A stretch of DNA of 64,000 nt from Curtobacterium sp. MCBD17_035 (GCF_003234815.2 NZ_CP126279.1:1736001-1800000); one strand, 5' to 3'. Counted from the stretch's first letter, positions 51,885 through 61,160 are shown. Program-made: numbers and translations. The notes: generated from the letters alone by a model not told the origin.

Positions 51885-51941
51885 CGGTGGCCGTCCCCGC
51901 TCGTGCACCGCGTCCTGGCTCCGCCGCTGGCGGACCCGGCT

Positions 51942-52529
51942 TCAGCGCCGACGCACCAGGCCCCGGACCAGCGAGGTCGCGACGAGGCCCACGAGCACGT
52001 ACGGCCCCATCGTCAGCAGCGGGTCGATCCACGTGTGGTGCGTGTCCGACCGCGACGAGCGCAGCCGTTCGGCGATCCCCCGGCCGCCCCGTTCGGCAGC
52101 GATCCCGGTCTCGTGCACGACCCGGTCCGGCGACCCCTGCAGGGCCGCGGCGATCCGCGCCTCCGCGACGTTGACGCGGTCCCCGGCGATGAGGAGCAGC
52201 CAGTGCGCCGCACGCCCTTCGCTGAAGAACCCGTACGCAGCGCGGCGGATCAGACCCGAGACACCGGACAGCGGCTGCGCCGTCCCGAACACGGGCGTCA
52301 CGAAGGCGTGCTCGATCGAGCGCTCGCGGCCCTCGGCACCCGGCTGTCGCTCCGGGAACGTCCAGTGCGCACCGGTGGCGGACGGGTCGAACCGGAGGCG
52401 CGGCACGGCCGGCCGGTCGGCGGGATCGAGGTCGGCGCCCCAGCCTGGGATCCGAGCACGCAGCTCCTCGGGCGTGGGGACGTCGCGGGGCTTGTCCGGC
52501 AGGTAGGCGAGCGGTTCGTCGTCGGTCAT
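51942..52529 (-). CDS. Conserved protein of unknown function with C-terminal membrane helix
   Basis: A 195-residue protein I do not recognise. It starts MTDDEPLAYLPDKPRDVPTPEELRARIPGWG and has a central segment FVTPVFGTAQPLSGVSGLIRRAAYGFF, then AAHWLLLIAGDRVNV. A single membrane helix lies near the C-terminus (about 172-190, GPYVLVGLVATSLV), so the bulk probably faces the cytoplasm at the membrane. AGGAGGA precedes the ATG. It lies 40 nt after the alcohol dehydrogenase gene on the same strand and is probably cotranscribed with it. Confidence 0.75.
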   Translation of the reverse strand: MTDDEPLAYLPDKPRDVPTPEELRARIPGWGADLDPADRPAVPRLRFDPSATGAHWTFPERQPGAEGRERSIEHAFVTPVFGTAQPLSGVSGLIRRAAYGFFSEGRAAHWLLLIAGDRVNVAEARIAAALQGSPDRVVHETGIAAERGGRGIAERLRSSRSDTHHTWIDPLLTMGPYVLVGLVATSLVRGLVRRR

Positions 52530-52569
52530 GCGGTCCTCCTCGTGTTCGGCGATGTCCGGTCGCCGCCGG

Positions 52570-53718
52570 TCACGCGCCCTCCGGCACGATCACGGTCTTG
52601 ATGCAGTCGTCGAGCTTTGCCGAGAACAGGTGGTAGCCCTCGGCGATGTGCTCGAGCGGGATGCGGTGGGTGATGATCTCGCTCGGCTTGAGGTACCCGG
52701 CGCGGATGTGTTCGAGCAGCCGCGGCCACTGGCGGATCACCGGGGTCTGGTTCATGCGCAACGTCAGGCCCTTGTTCATCGCGTCACCGAACTTCACCGC
52801 GCTGAAGATCGGCCCGTACGCGCCCATGACCGAGATCGTGCCGCCCTTGCGGACGCCGTCGATCGCCCAGTTGAGCGCGATGGGCGAACCGCCCTGGAGC
52901 TTCAGCTTCGTCGCGGTGACGTGCTGCAGCAGGTTGCCGTCGGCTTCGGCTCCGACGGCGTCGATGCAGACGTCCGCACCGAGGAAGTCGGTCGTGCGCT
53001 TCAGCTCGAGCACGACGTCGGCGACCTCGGCGAAGTTGATGGTCTCGGCCTGCGCGAACGTGCGGGCCTTCTCGAGTCGGTACTCGAGCTGGTCGATGAC
53101 GATCACCCGGCCGGCACCCATGAGCCAGGCGGACTTCGCGGCGTACAGACCGACCGGGCCCGCGCCGAACACGACGACCGTGTCGCCCTCCGCGATGTCG
53201 CCGAGTTGTGCACCGAAGTACCCGGTGGCGAGCGCATCGGTCATCATGAGCGCGTCCTCGTCGTCGAGCCAGTCGGGGATGACCTGCGGACCGACGTCCG
53301 CGAAGGGCACCCGGACGTACTCCGCCTGGCCGCCGTCGTAGCCGCCCGTCGTGTGGGAGTACCCGTAGATGCCGCCGACCGCGGTCGCGTTGGGGTTGAC
53401 GTTGTGGCAGTTCGAGTACAGGCCGCGGGCGCAGTACCAGCAGGTGCCACAGAAGATGTTGAAGGGGACCATCACCCGGTCGCCGCGTTGGAGCCGCTCG
53501 ACCGAGGACCCGACCTCCTCGACGACGCCGATGAACTCGTGACCGAAGGTGTGCCCGATGCGCGTGTCCGGCATGAGGCCGTGGTACAGGTGCAGATCGG
53601 AGCCGCAGATGGCGGCTCGGGTCACGCGGACGATCGCGTCGTTCGGGTGCTCGATCCGAGGGACGTCCTTGTCCTCGACTCGGATCCGGTAGGGCCCCCG
53701 GTAGGTCATGGCGCGCAT
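52570..53718 (-). CDS. Zinc-dependent alcohol/formaldehyde dehydrogenase family protein
   Basis: A medium-chain dehydrogenase of 382 residues. The catalytic zinc site is in AICGSDLHLYHG and GHEFIGVV; the structural zinc cysteines are in CGTCWYCARGLYSNC; the NAD site is VVFGAGPVGLYAAKSA. The layout is that of the glutathione-independent formaldehyde-dehydrogenase-like group, but the real substrate is unknown. ATG 53718 has GAGGAGA upstream; longer in-frame starts lack a ribosome site. Confidence 0.9.
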   Translation of the reverse strand: MRAMTYRGPYRIRVEDKDVPRIEHPNDAIVRVTRAAICGSDLHLYHGLMPDTRIGHTFGHEFIGVVEEVGSSVERLQRGDRVMVPFNIFCGTCWYCARGLYSNCHNVNPNATAVGGIYGYSHTTGGYDGGQAEYVRVPFADVGPQVIPDWLDDEDALMMTDALATGYFGAQLGDIAEGDTVVVFGAGPVGLYAAKSAWLMGAGRVIVIDQLEYRLEKARTFAQAETINFAEVADVVLELKRTTDFLGADVCIDAVGAEADGNLLQHVTATKLKLQGGSPIALNWAIDGVRKGGTISVMGAYGPIFSAVKFGDAMNKGLTLRMNQTPVIRQWPRLLEHIRAGYLKPSEIITHRIPLEHIAEGYHLFSAKLDDCIKTVIVPEGA

Positions 53719-53788
53719 GCGTCTCCTCTCGACGTCCCGAGTCCACCCCACGCCCGCTGGGCGGCGATCCAGGAACGTACCCCGCCCA

Positions 53789-53832
53789 CGGACGGGAGGG
53801 ACGGCGCCGACCGGCACCGTCCCTCCCGTCCG
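53789..53832 (-). terminator. Hairpin terminator after ndh
   Basis: A perfect 16-bp stem, CGGACGGGAGGGACGG with CCGTCCCTCCCGTCCG, around a 12-nt loop. It lies between the ndh stop and the alcohol dehydrogenase start and should separate the two transcripts. Confidence 0.75.
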
Positions 53833-53856
53833 TCTCCCGCGTCAGCGGAGCGTGAC

Positions 53857-55185
53857 TCAGCTGTTCGCGGCGTCCACGAACTCACGCCGCGGGTCGGTCT
53901 CCTTGATGAGCGACGTCGAGTCGCGACCCGACACGGCACCGGTGAGCCAGCCGATGACGATGCGCGCCTTCCGGTTCAGGGTCGGCATCGCGTACACGTG
54001 GTACGCGCGGTGCGCAGCCCAGGCCGGGAGGTTCGTCATCTTGATGCCCTTGATGTTGGCCGCGCCCTTCGCGATGCCGTACGAGGCGACCGATCCGATC
54101 GACACGTGGCGGTACTCGCGGATGGGCTGCCCGGTGATCGTCGCGACGATGTTGTCCGCGACGACGACCGCCTGCCGGACCGCGTTCTGCGCGTTCGGCG
54201 GGTAGTACGCCGGCTGCTTCTCCGCCGTCAGGTCGGGCACCTGTGCCGCGTCGCCGAGGCCCCAGGCCCCCTCGACCACCTCGTGGGTCTGCTCGTCCTC
54301 GACCTGGAGCTTCGCGTTGCACGCCAGGTGGCCCTTCGGCCCGCGCGGCAGATCGGTGTTGTCGAGCACCGGGTTGGGCTTGACGCCCGCCGTCCAGACG
54401 ATGAGGCCGGCGGCGAACTCGTCGCCGTCGCTGAGCTTGACGACCCCGCCCTCACAGCTCGGCATCGTGGTCTTGAGGCGGACGTCGATCCCGCGGGTGC
54501 GGAGCGACTCGAGCGTCCACTTCGACAGGTCGGGGCCGACCTCGGGCGCCACGCGGTCGAGCGCGTCGATGAGCACCCATCGGGGCTGCTCGCCGGCGAG
54601 CGACGGGTAGGTCGCGATGGCGGCCTGCGAGACGTCGAACAGCTCCCCGATCGCCTCGACACCGGTGTAGCCACCGCCGATGAAGATGCTGGTGAGGAGC
54701 TTGCGGCGCTCCTCCTCGTCACGCGTGGCCGCGGCCTTGGCGATGTTGTCGAGGAGCTTGGCACGCACGAACGCGGCCTCCTCGACGCTCTTGAACCCCA
54801 CGGCGTGCTCCTCGAGACCGGGGGTCGGGAACACGCGGGTGACCGAACCGAGGGCGACGACGACGTGGTCGTAGCCGAGCGTGCGGTCGTCCCCGCCCGC
54901 CGTGGCGACCGAGACGGTCTTCGCCGTGCTGTCGATCCCGGTCACCTTGCCCTGGATGACCCGGGTGCGCCGCAGCGCACGGCGGAGCTCCACGGTGACG
55001 TCGCGGGGTGCGATGTGCCCGCCGGCGACCTCGGGCAGGAACGGCAGGTACGTGTAGTACGTGTTCTGGTCGACGAGGGTGATCCGCATCGGGACCGTGG
55101 TGGCCTGCTTCTGCAGGTGCAGGACGGTGGAGTAACCGCCGGAACCGCCGCCGAGGACGAGGACGTGTGGGATCGAGTCAGCCAT
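53857..55185 (-). CDS. ndh: Type II NADH dehydrogenase (NDH-2)
   Basis: A single-chain, non-proton-pumping NADH:menaquinone oxidoreductase at the inner face of the membrane. The 442 residues have the FAD site VLVLGGGSGGYS, the NADH site FIGGGYTGVEAIGEL, the second FAD block WGLGDAAQVPD and the quinone-region AYYPPNAQNAVRQA. The C-terminus is amphipathic, as in membrane-associated NDH-2. It could feed the bcc-aa3 branch encoded at 20-25 kb. ATG 55185 lies 6 nt after TAGACC, an imperfect -10 box. Confidence 0.94.
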   Translation of the reverse strand: MADSIPHVLVLGGGSGGYSTVLHLQKQATTVPMRITLVDQNTYYTYLPFLPEVAGGHIAPRDVTVELRRALRRTRVIQGKVTGIDSTAKTVSVATAGGDDRTLGYDHVVVALGSVTRVFPTPGLEEHAVGFKSVEEAAFVRAKLLDNIAKAAATRDEEERRKLLTSIFIGGGYTGVEAIGELFDVSQAAIATYPSLAGEQPRWVLIDALDRVAPEVGPDLSKWTLESLRTRGIDVRLKTTMPSCEGGVVKLSDGDEFAAGLIVWTAGVKPNPVLDNTDLPRGPKGHLACNAKLQVEDEQTHEVVEGAWGLGDAAQVPDLTAEKQPAYYPPNAQNAVRQAVVVADNIVATITGQPIREYRHVSIGSVASYGIAKGAANIKGIKMTNLPAWAAHRAYHVYAMPTLNRKARIVIGWLTGAVSGRDSTSLIKETDPRREFVDAANS

Positions 55186-55305
55186 GCATACGGTCTACGC
55201 CAGATCGGCTCGGACGGTCACCATTTCCGACGGCCCGGCGTACGTCCCGGGAGGCTCGGATCGCGTCGTCGGCGCGCGTCGCCGCCGAGCCGTGGTCGAC
55301 CTGCG

Positions 55306-55509
55306 TCACCCGCGCCGCTGACGGAGTCGCCACCAGGCCGCTTCGGCGATGTCGAGGCCGGTGTAGACGCCGTGCGCGGTCCGTCGCGCCTCGGTCAGCG
55401 AGAAGCGACGGAGTCGGTACCCGCCGCCGAACCGGTCGATGATGGCCTCGGGCGAGGCGTCCGGCTCGCGCTTGACGAACCAGGTGCGCTCGTCGACGGG
55501 CTCGATCAC
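55306..55509 (-). CDS. Small unknown protein coupled to the XPB-like helicase
   Basis: A 67-residue protein (VIEPVDERTWFVKREPDASPE...). It has no membrane helix, signal or cysteine, and is rich in Arg and Glu with several Trp and Tyr. The GTG start overlaps the helicase stop in GTGA, so its translation depends on the helicase gene. Codon third positions are G/C-rich as in neighbouring genes. I know no family for it. It may bind nucleic acid or the helicase, but this is inferred from position alone. Confidence 0.6.
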   Translation of the reverse strand: MIEPVDERTWFVKREPDASPEAIIDRFGGGYRLRRFSLTEARRTAHGVYTGLDIAEAAWWRLRQRRG

Positions 55510-57311
55510 CGGCGGTTGCCGATCCGGGACCGGAGGATGTCGATGCGTTTCTGGATCTGCTCGGTGCTCGCCTGGGCCACTGCCGGTCCCCCGCTGATCC
55601 GACGGAGCTCGGCGTGCACGGCGCCGTGCGGCTCGTTGCTGTGCCGGGCCCAGATCGACACGAGCCGGTGGAGCTCAGACCGCTGCTCCTTGATCGTCAT
55701 GTACATCGGTCGGTGCTCGGGCTCCGGGGGTCGCGGCTGGCCGTCCTTCCCCCGTCGCGCGCGCTTGGCCTGCGTCGCCTGACGCTGGCGGAGCAGTTCG
55801 CGGACCTGGTCCGGCTCGAGGAGCCCGGGGATCCCGATGAAGTCGAGTTCCTCGAGGCTGCCGATCTCGCCGCCCGACCCGAACTCGCCGCCGTCGTAGA
55901 GGACGCGGTCGAACGACGCCTGCGAGTCGAGGGCCTGGAACGGCTGCAGGTCGAGGAGGCTGTCCGAGGCCTTGGAGTCCTGGTTCGCCTCGGCCACCAT
56001 GGCGTCCTCGGGGTTGTACATGCCGTCGTCCGTGCCCTTGGGGCGGTCGAGGGCGTGGTCACGCTCGAGTTCGAGGCTCGCCGCGAGGGCCATGAGCCCG
56101 GGCACGCTCGGCAGGAACACCGAGGCCGTCTCACCACGACGACGTGCCCGCACGAAACGACCGATCACCTGAGCGAAGAACAGCGGGGTGCTCGCGCTCG
56201 TGGCGTACACGCCGACACACAGACGCGGGACGTCGACACCCTCGGAGACCATCCGGACCGCGACCATCCACCGGGTCTCGTCGGCCGCGAACGCGCCGAT
56301 GCGGCTGGAGGCCGCGGCCTCGTCGGAGAGCACCACGGTGGGTCGCTCGCCGGTGATCCGCTGGAGGATCCGGGCGTAGGCCCGGGCGGTCGTCGTGTCG
56401 GTGGCGATGACGAGACCGCCGGCGTCGGGGACCCCACGCCGGACCTCGGTGAGCCGCTTGTCGGCGGCCGACAGCACGGCGGTCATCCACTCGCCGTCAG
56501 GAGCGAGTGCCGTGCGCCAGGCCTGCGCGGTGATGTCCTTCGTGACCTGCTCGCCGAGCGAGGCCGACATCTCGTCCCCCATGCGGGTCTTCCAGCGCAT
56601 CTGGCCCGCGTAGGCCATGAACAACACGGGGCGGACGACGCCGTCCTGCAGCGCTCGGCCGTAGCCGTAGCTGTAGTCCGCGATGGAGGTCCGGATGCCC
56701 TCGTCGTCCGGTGCGTAGCTCACGAACGGGATCGGGTTGGTGTCCGAGCGGAACGGCGTGCCACTCAGCGACAGTCGTCGGGTCGCGGCTCCGAAAGCCT
56801 CGCGGATGCCGTCGCCCCAGGTGAGGGCGTCACCGCCGTGGTGGACCTCGTCGAGGACGACGAGCGTGCGCCCACCCTCGGTGATCCGGCGGTGGACCTC
56901 GGGGTTCATGCCGACCTGGGCGTAGGTGATCGCGATGCCCTGGTAGTGCCGACCGAACATGCCGTCGCCGTTCTTGAACATCGGGTCGAGCCGGATGCCC
57001 ACGCGGTCGGCCGCGTCCGCCCACTGCCGCTTCAGGTGCTCCGTCGGGGCGACGACCACGATCCGGTCGACGGTGTTCCGCGCCAGGAGCTCGGTGGCGA
57101 GTCGGAGGGCGAAGGTCGTCTTGCCGGCGCCCGGTGTCGCGGCGGCGAGGAAGTCACGCGGCTCGGTCTCGAAGTACTTGGTCAACGCCTCGACCTGCCA
57201 GGCGCGGAGCTTCGACGCGGTGCCCCAGGCGGCACGGTCCGGGAACGCGGGCGACAGGTGCTCGGCCGCTGCGTTGCCCGCGGCCTCCTGGCTCGACTCC
57301 CCTGCACTCAC
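55506..57311 (-). CDS. Superfamily 2 DEAD/DEAH helicase, XPB/SSL2-like
   Basis: A 601-residue DNA or RNA translocase of the COG1061 kind. Motif I is AATPGAGKTTFA, motif II VVLDEVHHGGD, motif III LSLSGTPFRSD, motif IV-V region LVIATDTTTARAYA and MVSEGVDVPRLCVG, motif VI QVIGRFVRARR. The C-terminal 180 residues are charged and include LDFIGIPGLLEPDQVRELLRQRQ. GTG 57311 is chosen because TAGACT lies 8 nt upstream. It lies beside dinB, suggesting but not proving a repair role. Confidence 0.88.
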   Translation of the reverse strand: MSAGESSQEAAGNAAAEHLSPAFPDRAAWGTASKLRAWQVEALTKYFETEPRDFLAAATPGAGKTTFALRLATELLARNTVDRIVVVAPTEHLKRQWADAADRVGIRLDPMFKNGDGMFGRHYQGIAITYAQVGMNPEVHRRITEGGRTLVVLDEVHHGGDALTWGDGIREAFGAATRRLSLSGTPFRSDTNPIPFVSYAPDDEGIRTSIADYSYGYGRALQDGVVRPVLFMAYAGQMRWKTRMGDEMSASLGEQVTKDITAQAWRTALAPDGEWMTAVLSAADKRLTEVRRGVPDAGGLVIATDTTTARAYARILQRITGERPTVVLSDEAAASSRIGAFAADETRWMVAVRMVSEGVDVPRLCVGVYATSASTPLFFAQVIGRFVRARRRGETASVFLPSVPGLMALAASLELERDHALDRPKGTDDGMYNPEDAMVAEANQDSKASDSLLDLQPFQALDSQASFDRVLYDGGEFGSGGEIGSLEELDFIGIPGLLEPDQVRELLRQRQATQAKRARRGKDGQPRPPEPEHRPMYMTIKEQRSELHRLVSIWARHSNEPHGAVHAELRRISGGPAVAQASTEQIQKRIDILRSRIGNRR

Positions 57312-57319
57312 TCCACGGG

Positions 57320-57325
57320 AGTCTA
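57320..57325 (-). promoter_or_regulatory. -10 box (TAGACT) of the XPB-like helicase
   Basis: On the minus strand TAGACT, identical to the pdxS and yajC boxes, lies 8 nt before the GTG at 57311. Confidence 0.45.
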
Positions 57326-57337
57326 CCGGCCGTGCCG

Positions 57338-58591
57338 TCACGCCTCGCCGTCCTGTCGGGCGTGCGGAGCGTGGGGCGCCGCTTGCGGACGCACGAGGGA
57401 GGCGGGCCGGACCATCCCCGCGCCGAACCGCGCGGCCACCGCATCGACGGTCGTCTCGGTCTCGCGCCACGGCGCGTCGTCGTCCCACAGCGCGTTGCTC
57501 GCGCCCGCGGGCGCGAGGTTCTCGCCCCGCACACCGATCAGCCGGATCCGGTGTCCGGGCCGGTGCAGGGCGTCGTAGAGGTCGACGGCCTCGCGGTGGA
57601 TGCGGCGCGCGACGTCCGTGGGTTCGGGCAGGGTGCGCGACCGTGAGAGCGTCGTGAAGTCCGTGTACCGCACCTTGAGCGCGATCGTCCGCGCGCGCAG
57701 GCCCGCCGCCCGCAGGCGAGCGGCCACCCGGTCGGCGAGGCGCAGGAGCTCCCGGGCGAGCTCGTCGCGGTCGGTGACGTCGGTCGGGAAGGTGACCTCG
57801 TGGCCCACGGACTTCTCGACAGAGCCGCTCTCGACCACCCGCGGGTCGCGCCCCCACGCGAGCTCGTGCAGGCGGTTGCCCATCGCGGGCCCGACGGCGG
57901 ACACGAGCGACGCGACCGGGGTCGTCGCGAGGTCCCCGACGGTGCGGATGCCGCGCCGCTCGAGCACCTCGGCTGTCTTGCCGCCCACACCCCAGAGCGC
58001 GGACACCGGCTGCGGGTGCAGGAACGCGACGGTGTCGGCCTCCGGGACCACGAGGATCCCGTCCGGTTTCGCGCGGCTCGACGCGAGCTTCGCCACGAAC
58101 TTGGTGGCGGCGGCGCCGACGGAGCAGCGCAGGCCGGTCTCGCGGTGGACCTCGGCGCGGATGGCGGTGCCGACCTGCCACGGGGTGCCGTGCAGGCGGA
58201 GCGCCCCCCGGACGTCGAGGAATGCCTCGTCGATCCCGAGGCGTTCGACCCGCGGCGTGTAGCGATCGAGGATCTCCATGACGCGTCGCGAGTTCGTCCG
58301 GTACTTCTCGAAGTGCGGCTCGACGACGATCGCCTGGGGGCAGCGGCGGCGGGCGATCGCCATCGGCATCGCGGAGTTCACCCCGAACCGACGCGCTTCG
58401 TACGTGGCGGCCGTGACGACCGAGCGCTCGGCGTCGTGCCCGACGATGACCGGCTTGCCGACGAGGTCGGGACGGTCCAGCAACTCGACCGAGGCGAAGA
58501 AGGCGTCCATGTCGACGTGCAGGACCGACGCGGTCGTGTCGTCGGTCGGGGCCTCCGTGACGAGGCGGGTGCTGCCGTCCTGCTTGCTCAC
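57338..58591 (-). CDS. dinB: DNA polymerase IV (Y family)
   Basis: An error-prone translesion polymerase of 417 residues. The catalytic acids are in LHVDMDAFFASVEL and LGIDEAFLDV; the fingers segment is VVTAATYEARRFGVNSAMP; the little-finger domain covers about 250-370. Helix-hairpin-helix wording is seen in ALWGVGGKTAEVL. The GTG at 58591 is preferred because GAAGGA lies 7 nt upstream; an earlier ATG at 58615 has none. No LexA-type box was found upstream. Confidence 0.93.
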   Translation of the reverse strand: MSKQDGSTRLVTEAPTDDTTASVLHVDMDAFFASVELLDRPDLVGKPVIVGHDAERSVVTAATYEARRFGVNSAMPMAIARRRCPQAIVVEPHFEKYRTNSRRVMEILDRYTPRVERLGIDEAFLDVRGALRLHGTPWQVGTAIRAEVHRETGLRCSVGAAATKFVAKLASSRAKPDGILVVPEADTVAFLHPQPVSALWGVGGKTAEVLERRGIRTVGDLATTPVASLVSAVGPAMGNRLHELAWGRDPRVVESGSVEKSVGHEVTFPTDVTDRDELARELLRLADRVAARLRAAGLRARTIALKVRYTDFTTLSRSRTLPEPTDVARRIHREAVDLYDALHRPGHRIRLIGVRGENLAPAGASNALWDDDAPWRETETTVDAVAARFGAGMVRPASLVRPQAAPHAPHARQDGEA

Positions 58592-58663
58592 GCCACGTCC
58601 TTCCGCGATCGACATCGGCCGAACGCGCGACCATGGTGGCATGCGCCGCCGACAAACTCCGGG

Positions 58664-58726
58664 GCGCTCAGCGCTCAGCGCTCAGCGCCCAGCGCCCAGC
58701 GCCCAGCGCCCAGCGCTCAGCGCTCA
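58664..58726. repeat. Nine-copy 7-bp tandem repeat (GCGCYCA)
   Basis: Nine uninterrupted units: three GCGCTCA, four GCGCCCA, two GCGCTCA. The array starts within the stop codon of the FUSC gene (TGA 58724-58726, minus strand) and fills half of the 132-bp gap to dinB. A 7-bp unit is not a multiple of three, but copy-number change would not alter the FUSC protein because the stop is in the first unit. Confidence 0.9.
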
Positions 58727-61105
58727 GCGGTCGGTGGCGAGCAGGTGTCGTTCGACGAGCGCCGCGGCCCGGCGTGCTCGGGCGCTCGTGCTCGTGGCTC
58801 CGGAGGCGACGCCGGCGACCGGGAGTCCGTTCCGCTCGGCCAGGACCGCGAGCGCGTCGTCGACACGACCGAGCGCCAGGACCCGGTCGTGCACCCACTC
58901 GTGCGCGGGTCCGGGTGGCGTCGCCGCGACGGCGGCGTCGAGCGCGTCGCTCGCACGCACCCACGCGTCGTCGCCGCGTCGGATCTCCCCGCGCTGACGA
59001 CCGCTGCCCACGGCGCCGGAGAGCGCGTCGATCGAGGTGGCGAGCACCCCCGCGGCGTGCGCGAGGGCCTCGACGACCGGGACGGGTGGTCGCGCGATCG
59101 GAGCGGGCCTCCCGGCGAGTTCGCGCGCGAACACGGCGACCGACTGCAGCGCCGCCCGTGTGCGCGCGTCGGTGCGGGCCGCACCGCCGGACGGGAACCG
59201 CACCATGGGCTTCATGACCGCGTCGAGCTGGTAGGTCGCGGCGTCGACGGCGCGTGACCGGCGCCGCAGGTCGAAGGCATCCGGATCCGAGGGGTCGGCG
59301 TCGCGCGGACCGTCCCCACCGACATCGACGAGACCCGCGGACAGGACGAACGAGCGCACGGCCGCGAGCTGGCGTCGCACGGCGCTCCGGACCATCCTGC
59401 CCGACGCCACCGGGAGGACGACCACGCTCACGAGGACGGCGACCGCGGCGCCGAGCAGGTTCTCGGCGAGCCGGAACGGGATCAGCGTGTCCGTGAAACT
59501 GCCGCCGTACGCGTACACCTGGCAGAGCACGACCACGAGCGCTGTGACCCAGATCGCGTAGACGCCGCCGAACCCGTAGGTGCCGACCGCGAGGGCGAAC
59601 ACCGCGATGCCGGCGGTCCACCACGGGTGGTGCGTGCCGAGCAGGTGCACGAGGACGATCCCGAGCGCACCGCCGAGCACCGTCCCGACCCCGCGGTGGA
59701 GTGCCTTCCGCACCCGCTCGTGCGTCGAGTTCGTGCCGGCGAGGACGATCATGACGCCGATCACACCCCAGTAGAACCGGCTGCCGTCGAGCAGGAGCGC
59801 GAGCGGCTCCACGACCGCGACCGCGACCGCCGCCTGGATACCGGTGCGGAGGGACGCCGAGACGTGCCACCGTCGCCAGGGGCCGGTCATGCCGTCGGCG
59901 AGTGCGTCGTCGAGGACGGGGACCGCGCCGGACGGACGTCCGCCGACCAGGACGACCGGTGTCCGGAACGGGACCGCGTCACCCTCACGCGGCAGCGCGG
60001 CGCGGAGTGTCCCCCAAGCGCGGGCGGCGGCGGCGAGGTCGGCGAGCTGCAGGGCGGCGCGGTGCACGACGTGCGCCAGCGCCGACCCGTCCGCCCGGGC
60101 GGACGGCGTGACCCCGAACCGGGCGAGCATCCCTTCAGCCGCCGTCGCCCCCTGCGCGCCGCCGCCGCGGACGACCGTACGGATCGCCTCCGCGACCGCG
60201 GCTCGGACGTCGTCGGGCGCCCCGCTCCCGGCGAGCGTCTCGGCGGTCCGGCCGAGTCCGTCGACGGCGAGGTGGGTGTCGAACAGCAGCCGGTGCAGCG
60301 TCTCGGCGGTCGCGCCCGTCGGTCCCGCACCCGGAGCGGCGAGCATGCCGTCGGCGGTGAGCGCGACCTCCTGGAACCGGTCGAGCCGTCGGCGCAGGCG
60401 ACGGGCGGCCCGGACCCGCTCCCGGGACGCGTCGGGTCCGACCGCGAGCAGGTCGACGGCGGCACGGAGGACGGCGGTCGCCCAGGCGAGCAGGGCACGC
60501 CGGGTCCACAGCAGGGACCGGAACGGCATGGGCCGCAGGAACACACCGCGGATCACGACGGTCACCGCGAGGGAACCGGCACCGATGAGTGCCAGACCGG
60601 CCACGCTCGCCGCTGGCAACGGGGTCAGGAGCCCGCACAGGTACCCGGAGAACACCACCGCGGCGGCGTCGGTCGCCCACGGTCCCCAGCCCATCGCGGC
60701 GAACTGCACGAACAACAGCACCACGATCAGCGCGAGCTCGAGCACGTGGAACCGATCGAGCGCGACGCTCGCGAACAAGGCGACGACGAACGGCACGACC
60801 ACAGCACCCGTCCGCGCGGCGATGCGCCCGGCACTGACGTCGTTGATGATGAGGCAGCTGATGAAGGCGGGCATCGCCCCGATGAGCACGCCGAGGACGC
60901 CGGGCAGGCCGACCGCGGAGGCGAGGGCGAGACCGACCGCCATCCCGGCGGGCACGCACAGCAGGGTCCGCAGCGCGCTCTGGGTCCGGACGAGGCCGAC
61001 GTCGAGCATGAGGACGCGGTCGACGACCCGCCGTCGGCGACCGGGACGCGCGATCCGCTCGGGTGCGAGCCGGGAGGCCCGGGATCGGTCGGTCGCGCTC
61101 GTCAC
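58724..61105 (-). CDS. FUSC family membrane protein (aromatic acid exporter-like)
   Basis: A 793-residue membrane protein with two bundles of about five or six helices (about 35-195 and 400-540), each followed by a long soluble helical region. This is the FUSC/ArAE layout known from fusaric acid resistance proteins and AaeB. The second bundle contains FYWGVIGVMIVLAGTNSTHERVRKALHRGVGTVLGG, the family signature. It may export small aromatic acids; the substrate is unknown. The GTG at 61105 has AGGAGGC upstream. It lacks the partner periplasmic adaptor, as expected in a Gram-positive. Confidence 0.85.
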   Translation of the reverse strand: MTSATDRSRASRLAPERIARPGRRRRVVDRVLMLDVGLVRTQSALRTLLCVPAGMAVGLALASAVGLPGVLGVLIGAMPAFISCLIINDVSAGRIAARTGAVVVPFVVALFASVALDRFHVLELALIVVLLFVQFAAMGWGPWATDAAAVVFSGYLCGLLTPLPAASVAGLALIGAGSLAVTVVIRGVFLRPMPFRSLLWTRRALLAWATAVLRAAVDLLAVGPDASRERVRAARRLRRRLDRFQEVALTADGMLAAPGAGPTGATAETLHRLLFDTHLAVDGLGRTAETLAGSGAPDDVRAAVAEAIRTVVRGGGAQGATAAEGMLARFGVTPSARADGSALAHVVHRAALQLADLAAAARAWGTLRAALPREGDAVPFRTPVVLVGGRPSGAVPVLDDALADGMTGPWRRWHVSASLRTGIQAAVAVAVVEPLALLLDGSRFYWGVIGVMIVLAGTNSTHERVRKALHRGVGTVLGGALGIVLVHLLGTHHPWWTAGIAVFALAVGTYGFGGVYAIWVTALVVVLCQVYAYGGSFTDTLIPFRLAENLLGAAVAVLVSVVVLPVASGRMVRSAVRRQLAAVRSFVLSAGLVDVGGDGPRDADPSDPDAFDLRRRSRAVDAATYQLDAVMKPMVRFPSGGAARTDARTRAALQSVAVFARELAGRPAPIARPPVPVVEALAHAAGVLATSIDALSGAVGSGRQRGEIRRGDDAWVRASDALDAAVAATPPGPAHEWVHDRVLALGRVDDALAVLAERNGLPVAGVASGATSTSARARRAAALVERHLLATDR

Positions 61106-61137
61106 CCGGTGCCGCCTCCTGTCGTGGTCCCCTGGCA

Positions 61138-61143
61138 ATGGTA
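61138..61143 (-). promoter_or_regulatory. -10 box (TACCAT) of the FUSC gene
   Basis: On the minus strand TACCAT predicts a start near 61131 and a leader of about 26 nt with AGGAGGC. Confidence 0.45.
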
Positions 61144-61160
61144 CCGGACCGGAACGACCT

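Noticed and set aside
52528..55782. 1084-codon open frame on the plus strand opposite the dehydrogenase and ndh
   Set aside because: Composition is that of an antisense shadow and it crosses two intergenic hairpins; the minus-strand genes have full motif sets.
58592..58663. LexA box upstream of dinB
   Set aside because: No GAAC-N4-GTTC type palindrome is present in the gap.
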